This document shows positions 1 to 9,349 of a stretch of 36,035 bases of DNA, piece by piece. This stretch comes from Bacteroidota bacterium (GTDB lineage: Bacteria; Bacteroidota; Bacteroidia; Chitinophagales; Chitinophagaceae). Location of the stretch: the NCBI GenBank assembly GCA_026391195.1, contig JAPLEI010000082.1, forward strand, positions 1-36,035, given 5' to 3'. The stretch's first letter is position 1. Every line of letters starts with the position of its first letter. Position numbers and translations under genes: made by a program. Under the pieces are notes generated by a model, which saw nothing but the letters and a program-made list of their open reading frames with translations, did not search any database and was not told the DNA's origin.

Positions 1-486
1 GATGATATGCACCTGGTACCGGAAGGGAAAATCTGTTCTACTATTTTACAATTGTATAACCAGGATGCAATAGTAGTGGAACCTGCTGGAGCCATGACGA
101 TTGCTGTTTTGGATGATTATGCGGATAAGATTAAAGGCAAAAATGTGGTATGTATTGTAAGTGGAGGCAACAATGATATAGACAGGATGCAGGAAATAAA
201 AGAGCGGTCGTTGCAATACGAAGGACTGAAACATTATTTTTTGATTCGGTTTGCCCAGCGTCCCGGTGCTTTAAAGGAGTTTGTAAGTAAAGTATTAGGG
301 CCGAACGACGATATTATCCGGTTCGAGTATATGCAAAAGCATAATAAAGAAACCGGACCTGCTTTGGTGGGGATTGAATTAAAGACTAAGTCGGATTATG
401 AAGTATTGATTCAAAACCTACATCAATATCAAATTAATTTCACGGAAATTAAACCCGAAGATAATTTGTTTGGGTATCTGATATAA
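1..486 (+). CDS. ilvA: Threonine dehydratase (biosynthetic), C-terminal part including the ACT-like regulatory domain; truncated by window start
   Basis: Translation has the IlvA C-terminal pattern (VEPAGAMTIAVL...GKNVVCIVSGGNND...RPGALKEFV...LFGYLI) and is open at the 5' window edge; lies next to thrABC. Confidence 0.85.
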   Translation, partial: DDMHLVPEGKICSTILQLYNQDAIVVEPAGAMTIAVLDDYADKIKGKNVVCIVSGGNNDIDRMQEIKERSLQYEGLKHYFLIRFAQRPGALKEFVSKVLGPNDDIIRFEYMQKHNKETGPALVGIELKTKSDYEVLIQNLHQYQINFTEIKPEDNLFGYLI

Positions 487-588
487 GTTTTCATCTCATT
501 TTAGTTGGGATGGATATCGCAGGTGCTAAGCCTACTTATTATCTTTTGGCAGTAACTGCTCACGAAGTGTATTGAAAATAGTAAAAGT

Positions 589-3030
589 ATGCAAGTAATT
601 AAGTTCGGAGGAAGTTCTGTTGCGAATGCGGAGAATATAAAAAAGGTAATGGAAATTACCCGGCAGAAAATGGAAAATGGCAGAACCCTTGTTGTAGTTT
701 CTGCGCTGGGGGGAGTAACGGATTTTTTATTAAAGATCGGCAGCATGGCTGCAACGGGAGAAGATGGGTATAAAAATGTATTACAGGAAGTGGAAACCCG
801 CCATTTGGATGTTGTAAGGGGTTTGCTGCCCATTCAACAGCAAAGCGCAACACTTAGCCTTGTAAAGCAGCACTTCAATCAATTAGAAGGACTGTGTGAT
901 GGGGTATTTTTGTTAAGAGAACTTTCTGCCCGAACCAAAGATAAAATGGTGAGTTATGGAGAACTTTTATCTTCCCTGATCATTTCTGCCAGCTTTCAGG
1001 CAAATCAAGTGGAACAACATTGGTTAGATTCGAGGGAGTTGATTAAAACTGATAGCCATTTTGGAATGGCTGCGGTAAATTTTTCACTTACCAACTTGGC
1101 CATTCAAGCCTATTTGAAAAGCCATCCTGCGAATCTTTATATCGCACCTGGTTTTATCGCTTCCGACGAACATCAGCAAACTACTACCCTTGGAAGAGGG
1201 GGTTCTGATTATACGGCTGCTATTTATGCTGCTGCAATTGATGCAACTGTATTGGAGATTTGGACAGATGTGAGTGGAATGATGACGGCTGACCCAAGAT
1301 TGGTTCAAAATCCACGCCCCATTGCTCGTATATCTTATCAGGAAGCTATGGAGCTTTCACACTTTGGAGCTAAAATTATTTATCCACCCACGATTCAACC
1401 GGTAATGGCCAAAAACATTCCGGTATGGATCAAAAACACTTTTGCACCGGAAGATTTTGGAACCCTGATAGAAAAGGATGCTGCTGCATCTGATAGTTTT
1501 ATCAGAGGAATTACCAGCATCAATAAAATTTCCCTGCTAAGTTTAGAGGGAAGCGGAATGGTAGGTATTCCCGGATTTTCAAAAAGATTATTCGAGGCAC
1601 TTGCCAGTGAAAGTGTAAATGTTATTTTAATTACGCAAAGTTCTTCTGAACATTCTATTTGCGTAGGCGTAAATGAAGGCGATGCCCATCGGGCTAAAGT
1701 AGCTGTTGACCAGCAATTTGAAGTAGAGATAGTTAGTGGAAAAGTTGAACCCCTGCATATCGAAACGGGATTGTCTATATTGGCACTCGTAGGGGAACAG
1801 ATGAAAAGTCACCCGGGTGTAAGTGGAAAAATGTTTGGCGTATTGGGCCGGAATGGCATCAATGTGCGGGCAATCGCTCAGGGTTCGTCTGAAAAAAATA
1901 TATCCGCGGTATTGCTTGAAAAAGATGTGAAGAAAGCGATTAACGTATTGCATGAAGCGTTTTTTGAAACCACCTACAAGCAACTGAATGTTTTTATTGC
2001 CGGAACCGGAAATGTGGGTGGAAAATTAATCAGTCAAATCCATCAGCAAATTGCCTACCTGCAAGAACATTTGCGTTTGCAAATTCGGATTACCGGATTG
2101 GCGAACAGTAAAAAAATCTGCATCCAAGAAGAAGGTATACCCTTAGATAATTGGCGCGATCAGTTGGCCGCATCTCCTTCGGGTACTATTCATGATTTTG
2201 TACAAGCTATCAAAAACGCCAATCTGCGGAATAGTGTATTTGTAGATGTAACGGCTAATGATGTGGTAGCGGGTGTGTATAGTGCCTTGCTAGAAAAGAG
2301 TATATCAGTGGTGGCTTGTAATAAAATTGCCTGCTCCGCTTCCTATGCGCATTACAGGCAGCTTAAATTACTGGCACGAGAATACAACACCCATTTTTTA
2401 TTCGAAACCAATGTGGGGGCAGGATTACCGGTTATAGGAACCCTCAACGATTTATTGCGTAGTGGGGATACCATCATTACTATTAAGGCGGTGTTATCGG
2501 GTACCTTGAATTATGTGTTTAATAATTATGATGCTACAATTCCATTTTCACAGGTTGTGCGACAGGCACAAAAAGAAGGCTATACCGAACCGGATCCGAG
2601 ATTAGATTTAGGAGGTACGGATGTGATGCGTAAAATTATGATTTTGGCAAGAGAGGCAGGCCAAGCAATAGAAATGACCGACATTCATAACGATCCATTT
2701 TTGCCGGCTGCTTGCTTTGAGGGTTCTGTAGAGGACTTTTACAAGGAAATGGAAAAGCAGGAGCCCCATTTTCAGCAGTTGTATCATCAAGCCGCTGCTA
2801 ATAATTGTAAATTAAAATTTGTAGCTACCTATCAGCAGGGAAAAGCAGCAGTTGGGTTACAGCATATTTCTGCTGATTCTGATTTTTATCATTTATATGG
2901 GAAAGATAATCTGGTATTATTTTATACAGAAAGATATCCTGAGCAACCCATGGTAATAAAGGGAGCGGGCGCTGGGGCAGATGTAACAGCTTCCGGCGTG
3001 TTTGCTGATATAATTCGCGTGGCCAGATAA
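589..3030 (+). CDS. thrA: Bifunctional aspartokinase / homoserine dehydrogenase
   Basis: N-terminal KFGGSSVANAENIKKV (aspartokinase), central ACT-type region, C-terminal FIAGTGNVGGKLI...ETNVGAGLPVIGTLNDLL...GTLNYV (homoserine dehydrogenase). 813 aa fits the fusion. Confidence 0.97.
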   Translation: MQVIKFGGSSVANAENIKKVMEITRQKMENGRTLVVVSALGGVTDFLLKIGSMAATGEDGYKNVLQEVETRHLDVVRGLLPIQQQSATLSLVKQHFNQLEGLCDGVFLLRELSARTKDKMVSYGELLSSLIISASFQANQVEQHWLDSRELIKTDSHFGMAAVNFSLTNLAIQAYLKSHPANLYIAPGFIASDEHQQTTTLGRGGSDYTAAIYAAAIDATVLEIWTDVSGMMTADPRLVQNPRPIARISYQEAMELSHFGAKIIYPPTIQPVMAKNIPVWIKNTFAPEDFGTLIEKDAAASDSFIRGITSINKISLLSLEGSGMVGIPGFSKRLFEALASESVNVILITQSSSEHSICVGVNEGDAHRAKVAVDQQFEVEIVSGKVEPLHIETGLSILALVGEQMKSHPGVSGKMFGVLGRNGINVRAIAQGSSEKNISAVLLEKDVKKAINVLHEAFFETTYKQLNVFIAGTGNVGGKLISQIHQQIAYLQEHLRLQIRITGLANSKKICIQEEGIPLDNWRDQLAASPSGTIHDFVQAIKNANLRNSVFVDVTANDVVAGVYSALLEKSISVVACNKIACSASYAHYRQLKLLAREYNTHFLFETNVGAGLPVIGTLNDLLRSGDTIITIKAVLSGTLNYVFNNYDATIPFSQVVRQAQKEGYTEPDPRLDLGGTDVMRKIMILAREAGQAIEMTDIHNDPFLPAACFEGSVEDFYKEMEKQEPHFQQLYHQAAANNCKLKFVATYQQGKAAVGLQHISADSDFYHLYGKDNLVLFYTERYPEQPMVIKGAGAGADVTASGVFADIIRVAR

Positions 3031-3044
3031 TAGGAGTTCAGCGT

Positions 3045-4052
3045 ATGGAAAACATATTTAACAACAAACGAATTTTTGATGCTTCCCCGGCTGCTTCTGG
3101 GGGTTTTGTATGGGATATTCAACAGGATAAAGTAGTTACTGTTCAGTCACCGGCTACGGTTGCTAATATGGTGTGTGGATTTGATGTACTGGGTTTTGCG
3201 GTAGAAGCGCCCTATGATATAATGCGGATTCAGTTTTCTAACCATCCGGGTATTACCATTATTAATGAAGACGATTTTCAATTGCCGGTTGAGCCCGAGA
3301 AAAATGTTGCTGGTGCGGCTTTGATGGCGTTATTAGCGGAAGTTCCAATTCCCGGCTTAGGGATGGAAATACGAATCCGAAAACAAATTAAACCCGGTAG
3401 CGGTGTAGGATCCAGTGCGGCCAGTGCGGCAGGGGCAGTAGTGGCAGCTAATTATTTGCTCAATGAGCCTTTTAATAAATCAGATTTGGTAAGGTTTGCG
3501 ATGAATGGCGAAAAGCTGGCTTCCGGGGTGAAACATGCCGATAATATTGCTCCTTGTATTTATGGAGGTGTAACCTTAATCCGATCTATTTTTCCACTCG
3601 ATATTGTATCTATACCCGCTCCGGAATTATATGTAACCATTGTGCATCCTCAAATTGAAGTGCGAACATCCGATGCCCGAAGTATTTTAAAGCAAAATGT
3701 GTTGCTGAAAGATGCCATCAAACAATGGGGCAATATAGCAGGGCTGGTGGCCGGCTTATTACAATCAGATTATGCCTTAATTGGCCGATCACTAGAAGAT
3801 GTGCTGATTGAACCCGTTAGAAGTATTCTCATTCCGGGATTTCATGAAGTAAAAGAAAAAGCGCGGGAAGTAGGTGCTTTGGGAGGAGGCATTTCAGGAT
3901 CCGGACCTTCTATATTTATGCTCAGCACCCGCAGAGATATTGCCGAATCAGTAGAGCAAGAGATGAAAGCAATTTTTTCGCGCATCGAATTAGCCCATCA
4001 TACTTATGTAACTACTATTAATCCCATTGGTATTCGTGTTATTGAATCGTAG
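3045..4052 (+). CDS. thrB: Homoserine kinase (GHMP kinase)
   Basis: VQSPATVANMVCGFDVLG and GSGVGSSAASAAGAVVA GHMP motif; between thrA and thrC. Confidence 0.95.
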   Translation: MENIFNNKRIFDASPAASGGFVWDIQQDKVVTVQSPATVANMVCGFDVLGFAVEAPYDIMRIQFSNHPGITIINEDDFQLPVEPEKNVAGAALMALLAEVPIPGLGMEIRIRKQIKPGSGVGSSAASAAGAVVAANYLLNEPFNKSDLVRFAMNGEKLASGVKHADNIAPCIYGGVTLIRSIFPLDIVSIPAPELYVTIVHPQIEVRTSDARSILKQNVLLKDAIKQWGNIAGLVAGLLQSDYALIGRSLEDVLIEPVRSILIPGFHEVKEKAREVGALGGGISGSGPSIFMLSTRRDIAESVEQEMKAIFSRIELAHHTYVTTINPIGIRVIES

Positions 4053-4075
4053 CTACCAGCCTATTTTACCTATCC

Positions 4076-5374
4076 ATGCAATATTACAGCTTACATAATC
4101 CCCAGTTGAAAGTTGATTTTCGCGAAGCAACTATATTGGGTCAGGCTCCTGATAAAGGATTATTTTTTCCGGAGTCGATTCCAACCTATTCAGTTGAAGA
4201 ATGGGAGGAGCTGCTTCATTTGCCCGCTCAAGAGATGGCTTTCCGAATTATGCAGCCCTATGTGGGTGATACTATTCCGGCTGCCACATTACAAAAAATT
4301 ATTGCCGAAACCCTTTCTTTCCCTTTTCCTTTGGTTCCGGTTACTTCCTCTCTGTATGCGCTTGAACTATTTCATGGCCCTACCCTTGCTTTTAAAGATG
4401 TAGGTGCCCGATTCATGAGTCGTTGTTTGGGATATTTCTTTCAATCGCATCCTAAAAAAGTAACTGTTCTGGTTGCAACATCGGGTGATACCGGCGGAGC
4501 TGTTGCCAGTGGTTTTTTAGGGGTAGCAGGTGTTGAAGTAGTTATCCTGTATCCAAAGGGGAAGGTAAGTCCGGTGCAGGAGTTACAGCTTACTACCTGT
4601 GGACAAAATATTTCAGCGCTTGCTGTTGAGGGAAGTTTTGATGATTGTCAGTTTATGGTAAAAGAAGCATTCATGGATGCTGACTTACAACAGCATCGTC
4701 AACTTACTTCTGCCAATTCTATTAACGTAGCCCGCTGGTTACCGCAGCAATTGTATTATATACTTGCCTGTCAGCAGTGGCCCAAACAACTTCCTTTGCC
4801 AGTAGTGTCTGTTCCCAGTGGCAACTTTGGAAATCTTTGTGCCGGATTGGTTGCCTGGAAAAGTGGTTTGCCGGTGCATCATTTTATTGCCGCTTGCAAT
4901 GCCAACGACTCGGTGGCAGCCTTTTTGCAGGGTGCCGCTTTTTCACCACAAAAAGCCATTGCTACCATCTCAAATGCTATGGATGTGGGCAATCCAAGTA
5001 ATTTCATTCGCATACTTGAATTGTTTCAGCAGGATAATGAATTGATACGTGGTTTAGTTTCGGGATATACTATTTCAGATGCTGATACAAAAGCTACCAT
5101 GGAAAGGGTATATCGCGATTATCATTATGTACTTGATCCCCATGGTGCTGTTGCGATGCTTGCCTTGGAAAGATTTCTGGCTGATAATCCCTCCGAAGCG
5201 GGACTCTTTATGGCAACAGCTCATCCGGTAAAGTTTCCGGAAACGGTTGAACGCGCTATTGGAAAGCAGCTTGAAATGCCCGCAGCTGCAAAAGATTTAA
5301 TAGGGAAAACCAGTTATTCAGTTCCTATGGCGGCTGATTTTTTGTTATTCAAGTCCTGGTTATTGAATCGCTAA
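4076..5374 (+). CDS. thrC: Threonine synthase
   Basis: ELFHGPTLAFKDVGARFM (PLP lysine motif), ATSGDTGGAVASGF, SVPSGNFGNL; last gene of the thr cluster. Confidence 0.97.
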   Translation: MQYYSLHNPQLKVDFREATILGQAPDKGLFFPESIPTYSVEEWEELLHLPAQEMAFRIMQPYVGDTIPAATLQKIIAETLSFPFPLVPVTSSLYALELFHGPTLAFKDVGARFMSRCLGYFFQSHPKKVTVLVATSGDTGGAVASGFLGVAGVEVVILYPKGKVSPVQELQLTTCGQNISALAVEGSFDDCQFMVKEAFMDADLQQHRQLTSANSINVARWLPQQLYYILACQQWPKQLPLPVVSVPSGNFGNLCAGLVAWKSGLPVHHFIAACNANDSVAAFLQGAAFSPQKAIATISNAMDVGNPSNFIRILELFQQDNELIRGLVSGYTISDADTKATMERVYRDYHYVLDPHGAVAMLALERFLADNPSEAGLFMATAHPVKFPETVERAIGKQLEMPAAAKDLIGKTSYSVPMAADFLLFKSWLLNR

Positions 5375-5375
5375 A

Positions 5376-6854
5376 TTAATATGCTTTTCCAGCCGGTCTG
5401 ATTCCTTTGCCTTTTCTCTTTTGTAAATCATCTCCTAACTCTTCTCGTGCTTTCTCTGCTAATTGCATTAATTGCTGAACAACTTCTGGATGGTCTGTCT
5501 GTATATCATATCTTTCTCCGGGATCTCTCCGTAAATCATATAATGCCATAGTTACCGGCACATTTTCCGGTGCCTTACCGGGAAACCCATCCTTGCCGGG
5601 TAGCTGATTCAGATAGCTACGCCCCTCATGGGGGAACACCAATTTATATTGTTCATTTCGAACCGCTTCTAAACTATTTTGCCGGTAATAATAGTAAAAG
5701 GTTGTTCTGATAGCGCCTGAAGAGGGATTGAGTAAAAGAGGAAGGATATTTAATCCATCGATTGTATGTGTCGGAAGGGAGGCATTGGCAATTTTTGTTA
5801 TGGTTGGCAAGAGGTCGATTGTAGCAGCCAATTCCGTACAAATAGTTCCTGCCGGAATTTTTCCGGGCCATCGCATGATGCAGGGTACTTTTTGTCCACC
5901 CTCAAAACTGGTACCTTTTCCTTCCCGCAACCCGCCAGAACTTCCTGCATGATTACCATAATTCATCCAGGGGCCATTGTCGCTCGTAAAAATGAGCAGC
6001 GTATTTTTGTCAAGATGAGTAGCTTTCAAGGTTTTCATGATTTCACCAACAGACCAATCAATTTCCATCAGTACATCTCCATATAATCCCTGTTTGCTTT
6101 TTCCTTTAAATTTTGCAGAAACCGCCAACGGAACATGCGGCATTGAATGTGGTAAGTATACAAAAAAGGGTTGTTGCTTATTTGCCTGAATAAATCGAAT
6201 GGCTTCTTCTGTGTACCGCGTGGTAAGGAATGCCTGATTTTCCAGCGTTTGAATGGTTTCAATTACCTGATTATTTTTATAAAGTGGGAGTAAGGGATAT
6301 TTACCTCTGTTCACAGTTGTATCCTGATAGGGGATGCCATCATAATTTACTGGCCACATATCATTTGAGTAGGGTAATCCGAAATAAGAATTAAATCCAT
6401 GTTGCAGGGGGAGAAACTTTGCTTGATCGCCTAAATGCCATTTTCCAAAAATACCGGTTGCATATCCTTTGGATTTTAATATTTCTGCAAGGGTAGTTTC
6501 GTTTTCATGTATCCCCGTTTTACTACCCGGCCCCAATGCACCGGAAATGCCTATTCGATTGGGATAGCAGCCGGTTAATAAGCCTGCTCGAGACGCAGAG
6601 CATACTGCCTGGGCAGCATAGAACTCGGTAAAGCGAACTCCTTCTTTTGCTAATTGATTCAAATGGGGTGTTTCCGTTTGGGTTCCCCCATATAAGGGAA
6701 TGTCACCATACCCTAAATCGTCACAAAAAATGATGATAATATTGGTTGTGCTTGCTGTAGATTGTTGGCTCAACAGTAACCAGGGATTTAGCAACAATAA
6801 CAAAATCATACTCCCTGTAATCCGATATTTTATATTGAATAAAATTGCTTGCAT
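5376..6854 (-). CDS. Sulfatase (arylsulfatase-type, secreted)
   Basis: IIFCDDLGYGD, CSASRAGLLTG (C-x-A-x-R formylglycine maturation motif), GKWHLG, SDNGPWMNYGNHAGSSGGLREGKGTSFEGG. The ORF track starts at 6935, but that start overlaps the HAD gene; MQAILFNIKYRITGSMILLLLLNPW at 6854 is a more plausible start. Confidence 0.92.
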   Translation of the reverse strand: MQAILFNIKYRITGSMILLLLLNPWLLLSQQSTASTTNIIIIFCDDLGYGDIPLYGGTQTETPHLNQLAKEGVRFTEFYAAQAVCSASRAGLLTGCYPNRIGISGALGPGSKTGIHENETTLAEILKSKGYATGIFGKWHLGDQAKFLPLQHGFNSYFGLPYSNDMWPVNYDGIPYQDTTVNRGKYPLLPLYKNNQVIETIQTLENQAFLTTRYTEEAIRFIQANKQQPFFVYLPHSMPHVPLAVSAKFKGKSKQGLYGDVLMEIDWSVGEIMKTLKATHLDKNTLLIFTSDNGPWMNYGNHAGSSGGLREGKGTSFEGGQKVPCIMRWPGKIPAGTICTELAATIDLLPTITKIANASLPTHTIDGLNILPLLLNPSSGAIRTTFYYYYRQNSLEAVRNEQYKLVFPHEGRSYLNQLPGKDGFPGKAPENVPVTMALYDLRRDPGERYDIQTDHPEVVQQLMQLAEKAREELGDDLQKRKGKGIRPAGKAY

Positions 6855-6873
6855 AGAATTTATTATTGCTGCC

Positions 6874-7572
6874 TTAGCAAATGAGGGTAAGTATTTCGGA
6901 TATATGAAGCATATGTTTAAAATTCGGATGAGCAATTTCTTTTTCTATTGCTTCGTGAGCCCAAGTGATGTGATACGGGATATGTATCGCATGGCCTCCT
7001 AATTCCAATACCGGAATAACATCTGATTTTAGTGAATTGCCTATCATCATAAATTCATCCGGCAAAATATCGAGATGCCGAATCAACTTTGCATAATCAT
7101 TTGGTTGTTTATCCGACATAATCTCTGTATGATGAAAAAACGAAAGCAGGCCCGATTTAATCAGTTTTCTTTCCTGGTCTAGTAAATCTCCTTTTGTAGC
7201 AACTACCAATCGGTACTTTCCCTGTAAATCTGCAAGCACCCGTTCAACTCCATCAATTATTTCAACAGGTCTGTCGAGCATTTCTTTTCCTATTCGCAGT
7301 ATCTCCTGAATAAGCGCAGGGGGGAGTTGCTGATTCGAAATTCGCAAGGCAGTTTCAATCATCGATAGCATAAATCCTTTTACTCCATAACCGTAGAGGG
7401 AAAGATTAGTAATTTCTGTGCTAAACAGCTCTTTTTGAATACTGTGCGCTGGCAGGTAGTCTAGCAATAAATTTGCAAAATCTTCCTCTGCCTTTCTAAA
7501 ATAAGGCTCATTCACCCAAAGGGTATCATCCGCATCAAATGCAATCACTTTCAGTTTTGGGCTAAGTGCCAC
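6874..7572 (-). CDS. HAD-superfamily hydrolase
   Basis: AFDADDTLWVNEPYF (motif I DxDxT), VVATKGD, GNSLKSDVIPVLELGG (motif IV-like). Confidence 0.85.
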   Translation of the reverse strand: MALSPKLKVIAFDADDTLWVNEPYFRKAEEDFANLLLDYLPAHSIQKELFSTEITNLSLYGYGVKGFMLSMIETALRISNQQLPPALIQEILRIGKEMLDRPVEIIDGVERVLADLQGKYRLVVATKGDLLDQERKLIKSGLLSFFHHTEIMSDKQPNDYAKLIRHLDILPDEFMMIGNSLKSDVIPVLELGGHAIHIPYHITWAHEAIEKEIAHPNFKHMLHISEILTLIC

Positions 7573-8348
7573 TAAAACATTTTTCTGAGATCTACAATAA
7601 ACTGGTTCGTGCCCTGCATATTTATAAAGCCTTGTCTGGGTCTGTCTAAATCAATAATTACTTGAATACATGCACAAACCATTAAGGCAAATACGATACT
7701 GATAATATATGGATTTCGGTTGGTCGATTTTTGAAATCCAAGGATAAAACTGCTGATAAAACAAAGCAGAAATAAAAGCCAAAGGATAGAATCCGGCACG
7801 GTTGCATTTTTTTCGGCATTGCGATTGGTTACAATATCTATCATTGCATTTAATGCAGGTATCATTTGATTGGAGGCAACCAGGTTATCTTTTACCTTAG
7901 ATGCTTTAGCAACTTCCGACCAAATCAGGTTATCCCATTTTTCGGTTTCCGCAATAGCTTTTTTTTCCTTTGCTTCATCACTGCCAGACTGAAAATAATC
8001 AATTCGGGCTTCTACATAGGGTTTCAGGTAATTTTTTAAAACAATTCGGGTAGAGTCGGGATAGAGGTCGCACCGTAAAATAACGGTTCCTATATTGTTG
8101 GCTTCTGATAACATTACAGCCCTTCTGCTTTCGTACCGAGATGCCGACATGCCGAAGGTAAATGCCAAGAGCAAGGCCAATAAGCCTAAAAGAGAGCCTT
8201 CAATCGGGTTAATGGTGTCGTCTACATATTTGCTAAAAATCGGACGTTTCGCCAGTTGATTGGCAATAAAATAAATCAAAATCATCCCTATAAATAAACC
8301 GAGAGAAATGGAAAGGGGACTTAAGCCAGATAGAAAAGTATGCTGCAT
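7572..8348 (-). CDS. Bestrophin-like / DUF4239-type integral membrane protein
   Basis: Two N-terminal and two C-terminal hydrophobic segments, EGSLLGLLALLLAFTFGMSASRYESRR motif; start placed at internal ATG (MQHTFLSG) because the longer ORF overlaps the upstream gene. Confidence 0.65.
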   Translation of the reverse strand: MQHTFLSGLSPLSISLGLFIGMILIYFIANQLAKRPIFSKYVDDTINPIEGSLLGLLALLLAFTFGMSASRYESRRAVMLSEANNIGTVILRCDLYPDSTRIVLKNYLKPYVEARIDYFQSGSDEAKEKKAIAETEKWDNLIWSEVAKASKVKDNLVASNQMIPALNAMIDIVTNRNAEKNATVPDSILWLLFLLCFISSFILGFQKSTNRNPYIISIVFALMVCACIQVIIDLDRPRQGFINMQGTNQFIVDLRKMF

Positions 8349-8358
8349 ATAACAAGTA

Positions 8359-9159
8359 TTAGAAGTTAATGGTGATATATTCATCCACGGATTGTCCGCC
8401 CCAATTTTGCACTTTATTCATGATCCATTTCTTTTGTTTACTATTGGCAGTAAATCTGATTTTGCCTTCTCTTTTGCAAATTTTGCCCCCGTTAATGATT
8501 GCTTCCTGACTAACAATGGTACCACTAAATTCCACGATGCTGGCACTGATTATTTGCAGGGTGCCATTGATTGTCATATAACCCTTGTTATCTCTGCCGG
8601 TTTGTTTGCCGGAGATTGAATATTTACCGTTTCCTGCAGCCGTAATGGTTGCTTTTCCGGGCTTATCCCAGCTCATCCATTCGGCCCAATATATTTCAAT
8701 ATCGTGTGAGCCTGTTCGAATGGTGGGGGAGGGTGCGGGGATATTTCTTTTATAGAATCCATCTACATATACGTTTTTCCCAAATCCACAGGCAAATGCT
8801 GAGGAAGCAGATGTTTGTTTTACCTGAACACCCTGTTCGGTAAACTCAAAACTTACCCGGCAAGAACTGTCTTCGTTTGTGCGATAATAGGTGTTGGTTC
8901 CATATACCATCAGCGAATCTTTGATAATGCCTAAATGGTTCGCCGGTGCGCCGGTTGAATACCTAAGGTGAAACAGGCATTTGTTATTGGAGGCGGCTGA
9001 AACAACCAGTTTGCCATAAGGACCTCCTGATTTGGTGGCTTGTGCCTCGGTTTTGTCGTTTAAGGTGTATGTACCAGGTACAATTGGAGAAACAAATGAA
9101 GGGGTTTGTGCGAAAACTCCTAAAGGAGCAATTAAAAGAAAGAATTTAACCGCGTTCAT
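8359..9159 (-). CDS. Secreted hypothetical protein
   Basis: Long ORF with signal peptide (MNAVKFFLLIAPLGVFAQ); tightly linked to the downstream minus-strand genes. No family recognised. Confidence 0.6.
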   Translation of the reverse strand: MNAVKFFLLIAPLGVFAQTPSFVSPIVPGTYTLNDKTEAQATKSGGPYGKLVVSAASNNKCLFHLRYSTGAPANHLGIIKDSLMVYGTNTYYRTNEDSSCRVSFEFTEQGVQVKQTSASSAFACGFGKNVYVDGFYKRNIPAPSPTIRTGSHDIEIYWAEWMSWDKPGKATITAAGNGKYSISGKQTGRDNKGYMTINGTLQIISASIVEFSGTIVSQEAIINGGKICKREGKIRFTANSKQKKWIMNKVQNWGGQSVDEYITINF

Positions 9160-9349
9160 TTTTTTCTTAAAAATAACTAACGTTTCCCAATTGAGAAAAC
9201 CAATTTTTTACTAAGACCTATTTCAGCTAATTGGCAATAATTGATCTTGAAAAATCTGATTATTAAATGATTGCAGGTAACCTTTAGAAAAAATCATTCA
9301 TTTGTATATGTTTATCATAATTCATAGCTAGGACAAACATTTTTTTATT

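Noticed and set aside
501-853. Antisense ORFs inside thrA, and comparable antisense/out-of-frame ORFs across the window (for example 15160-15588, 25157-25537, 34484-34984)
   Set aside because: They lie opposite strongly supported genes, have composition typical of shadow frames, and show no recognisable domains.
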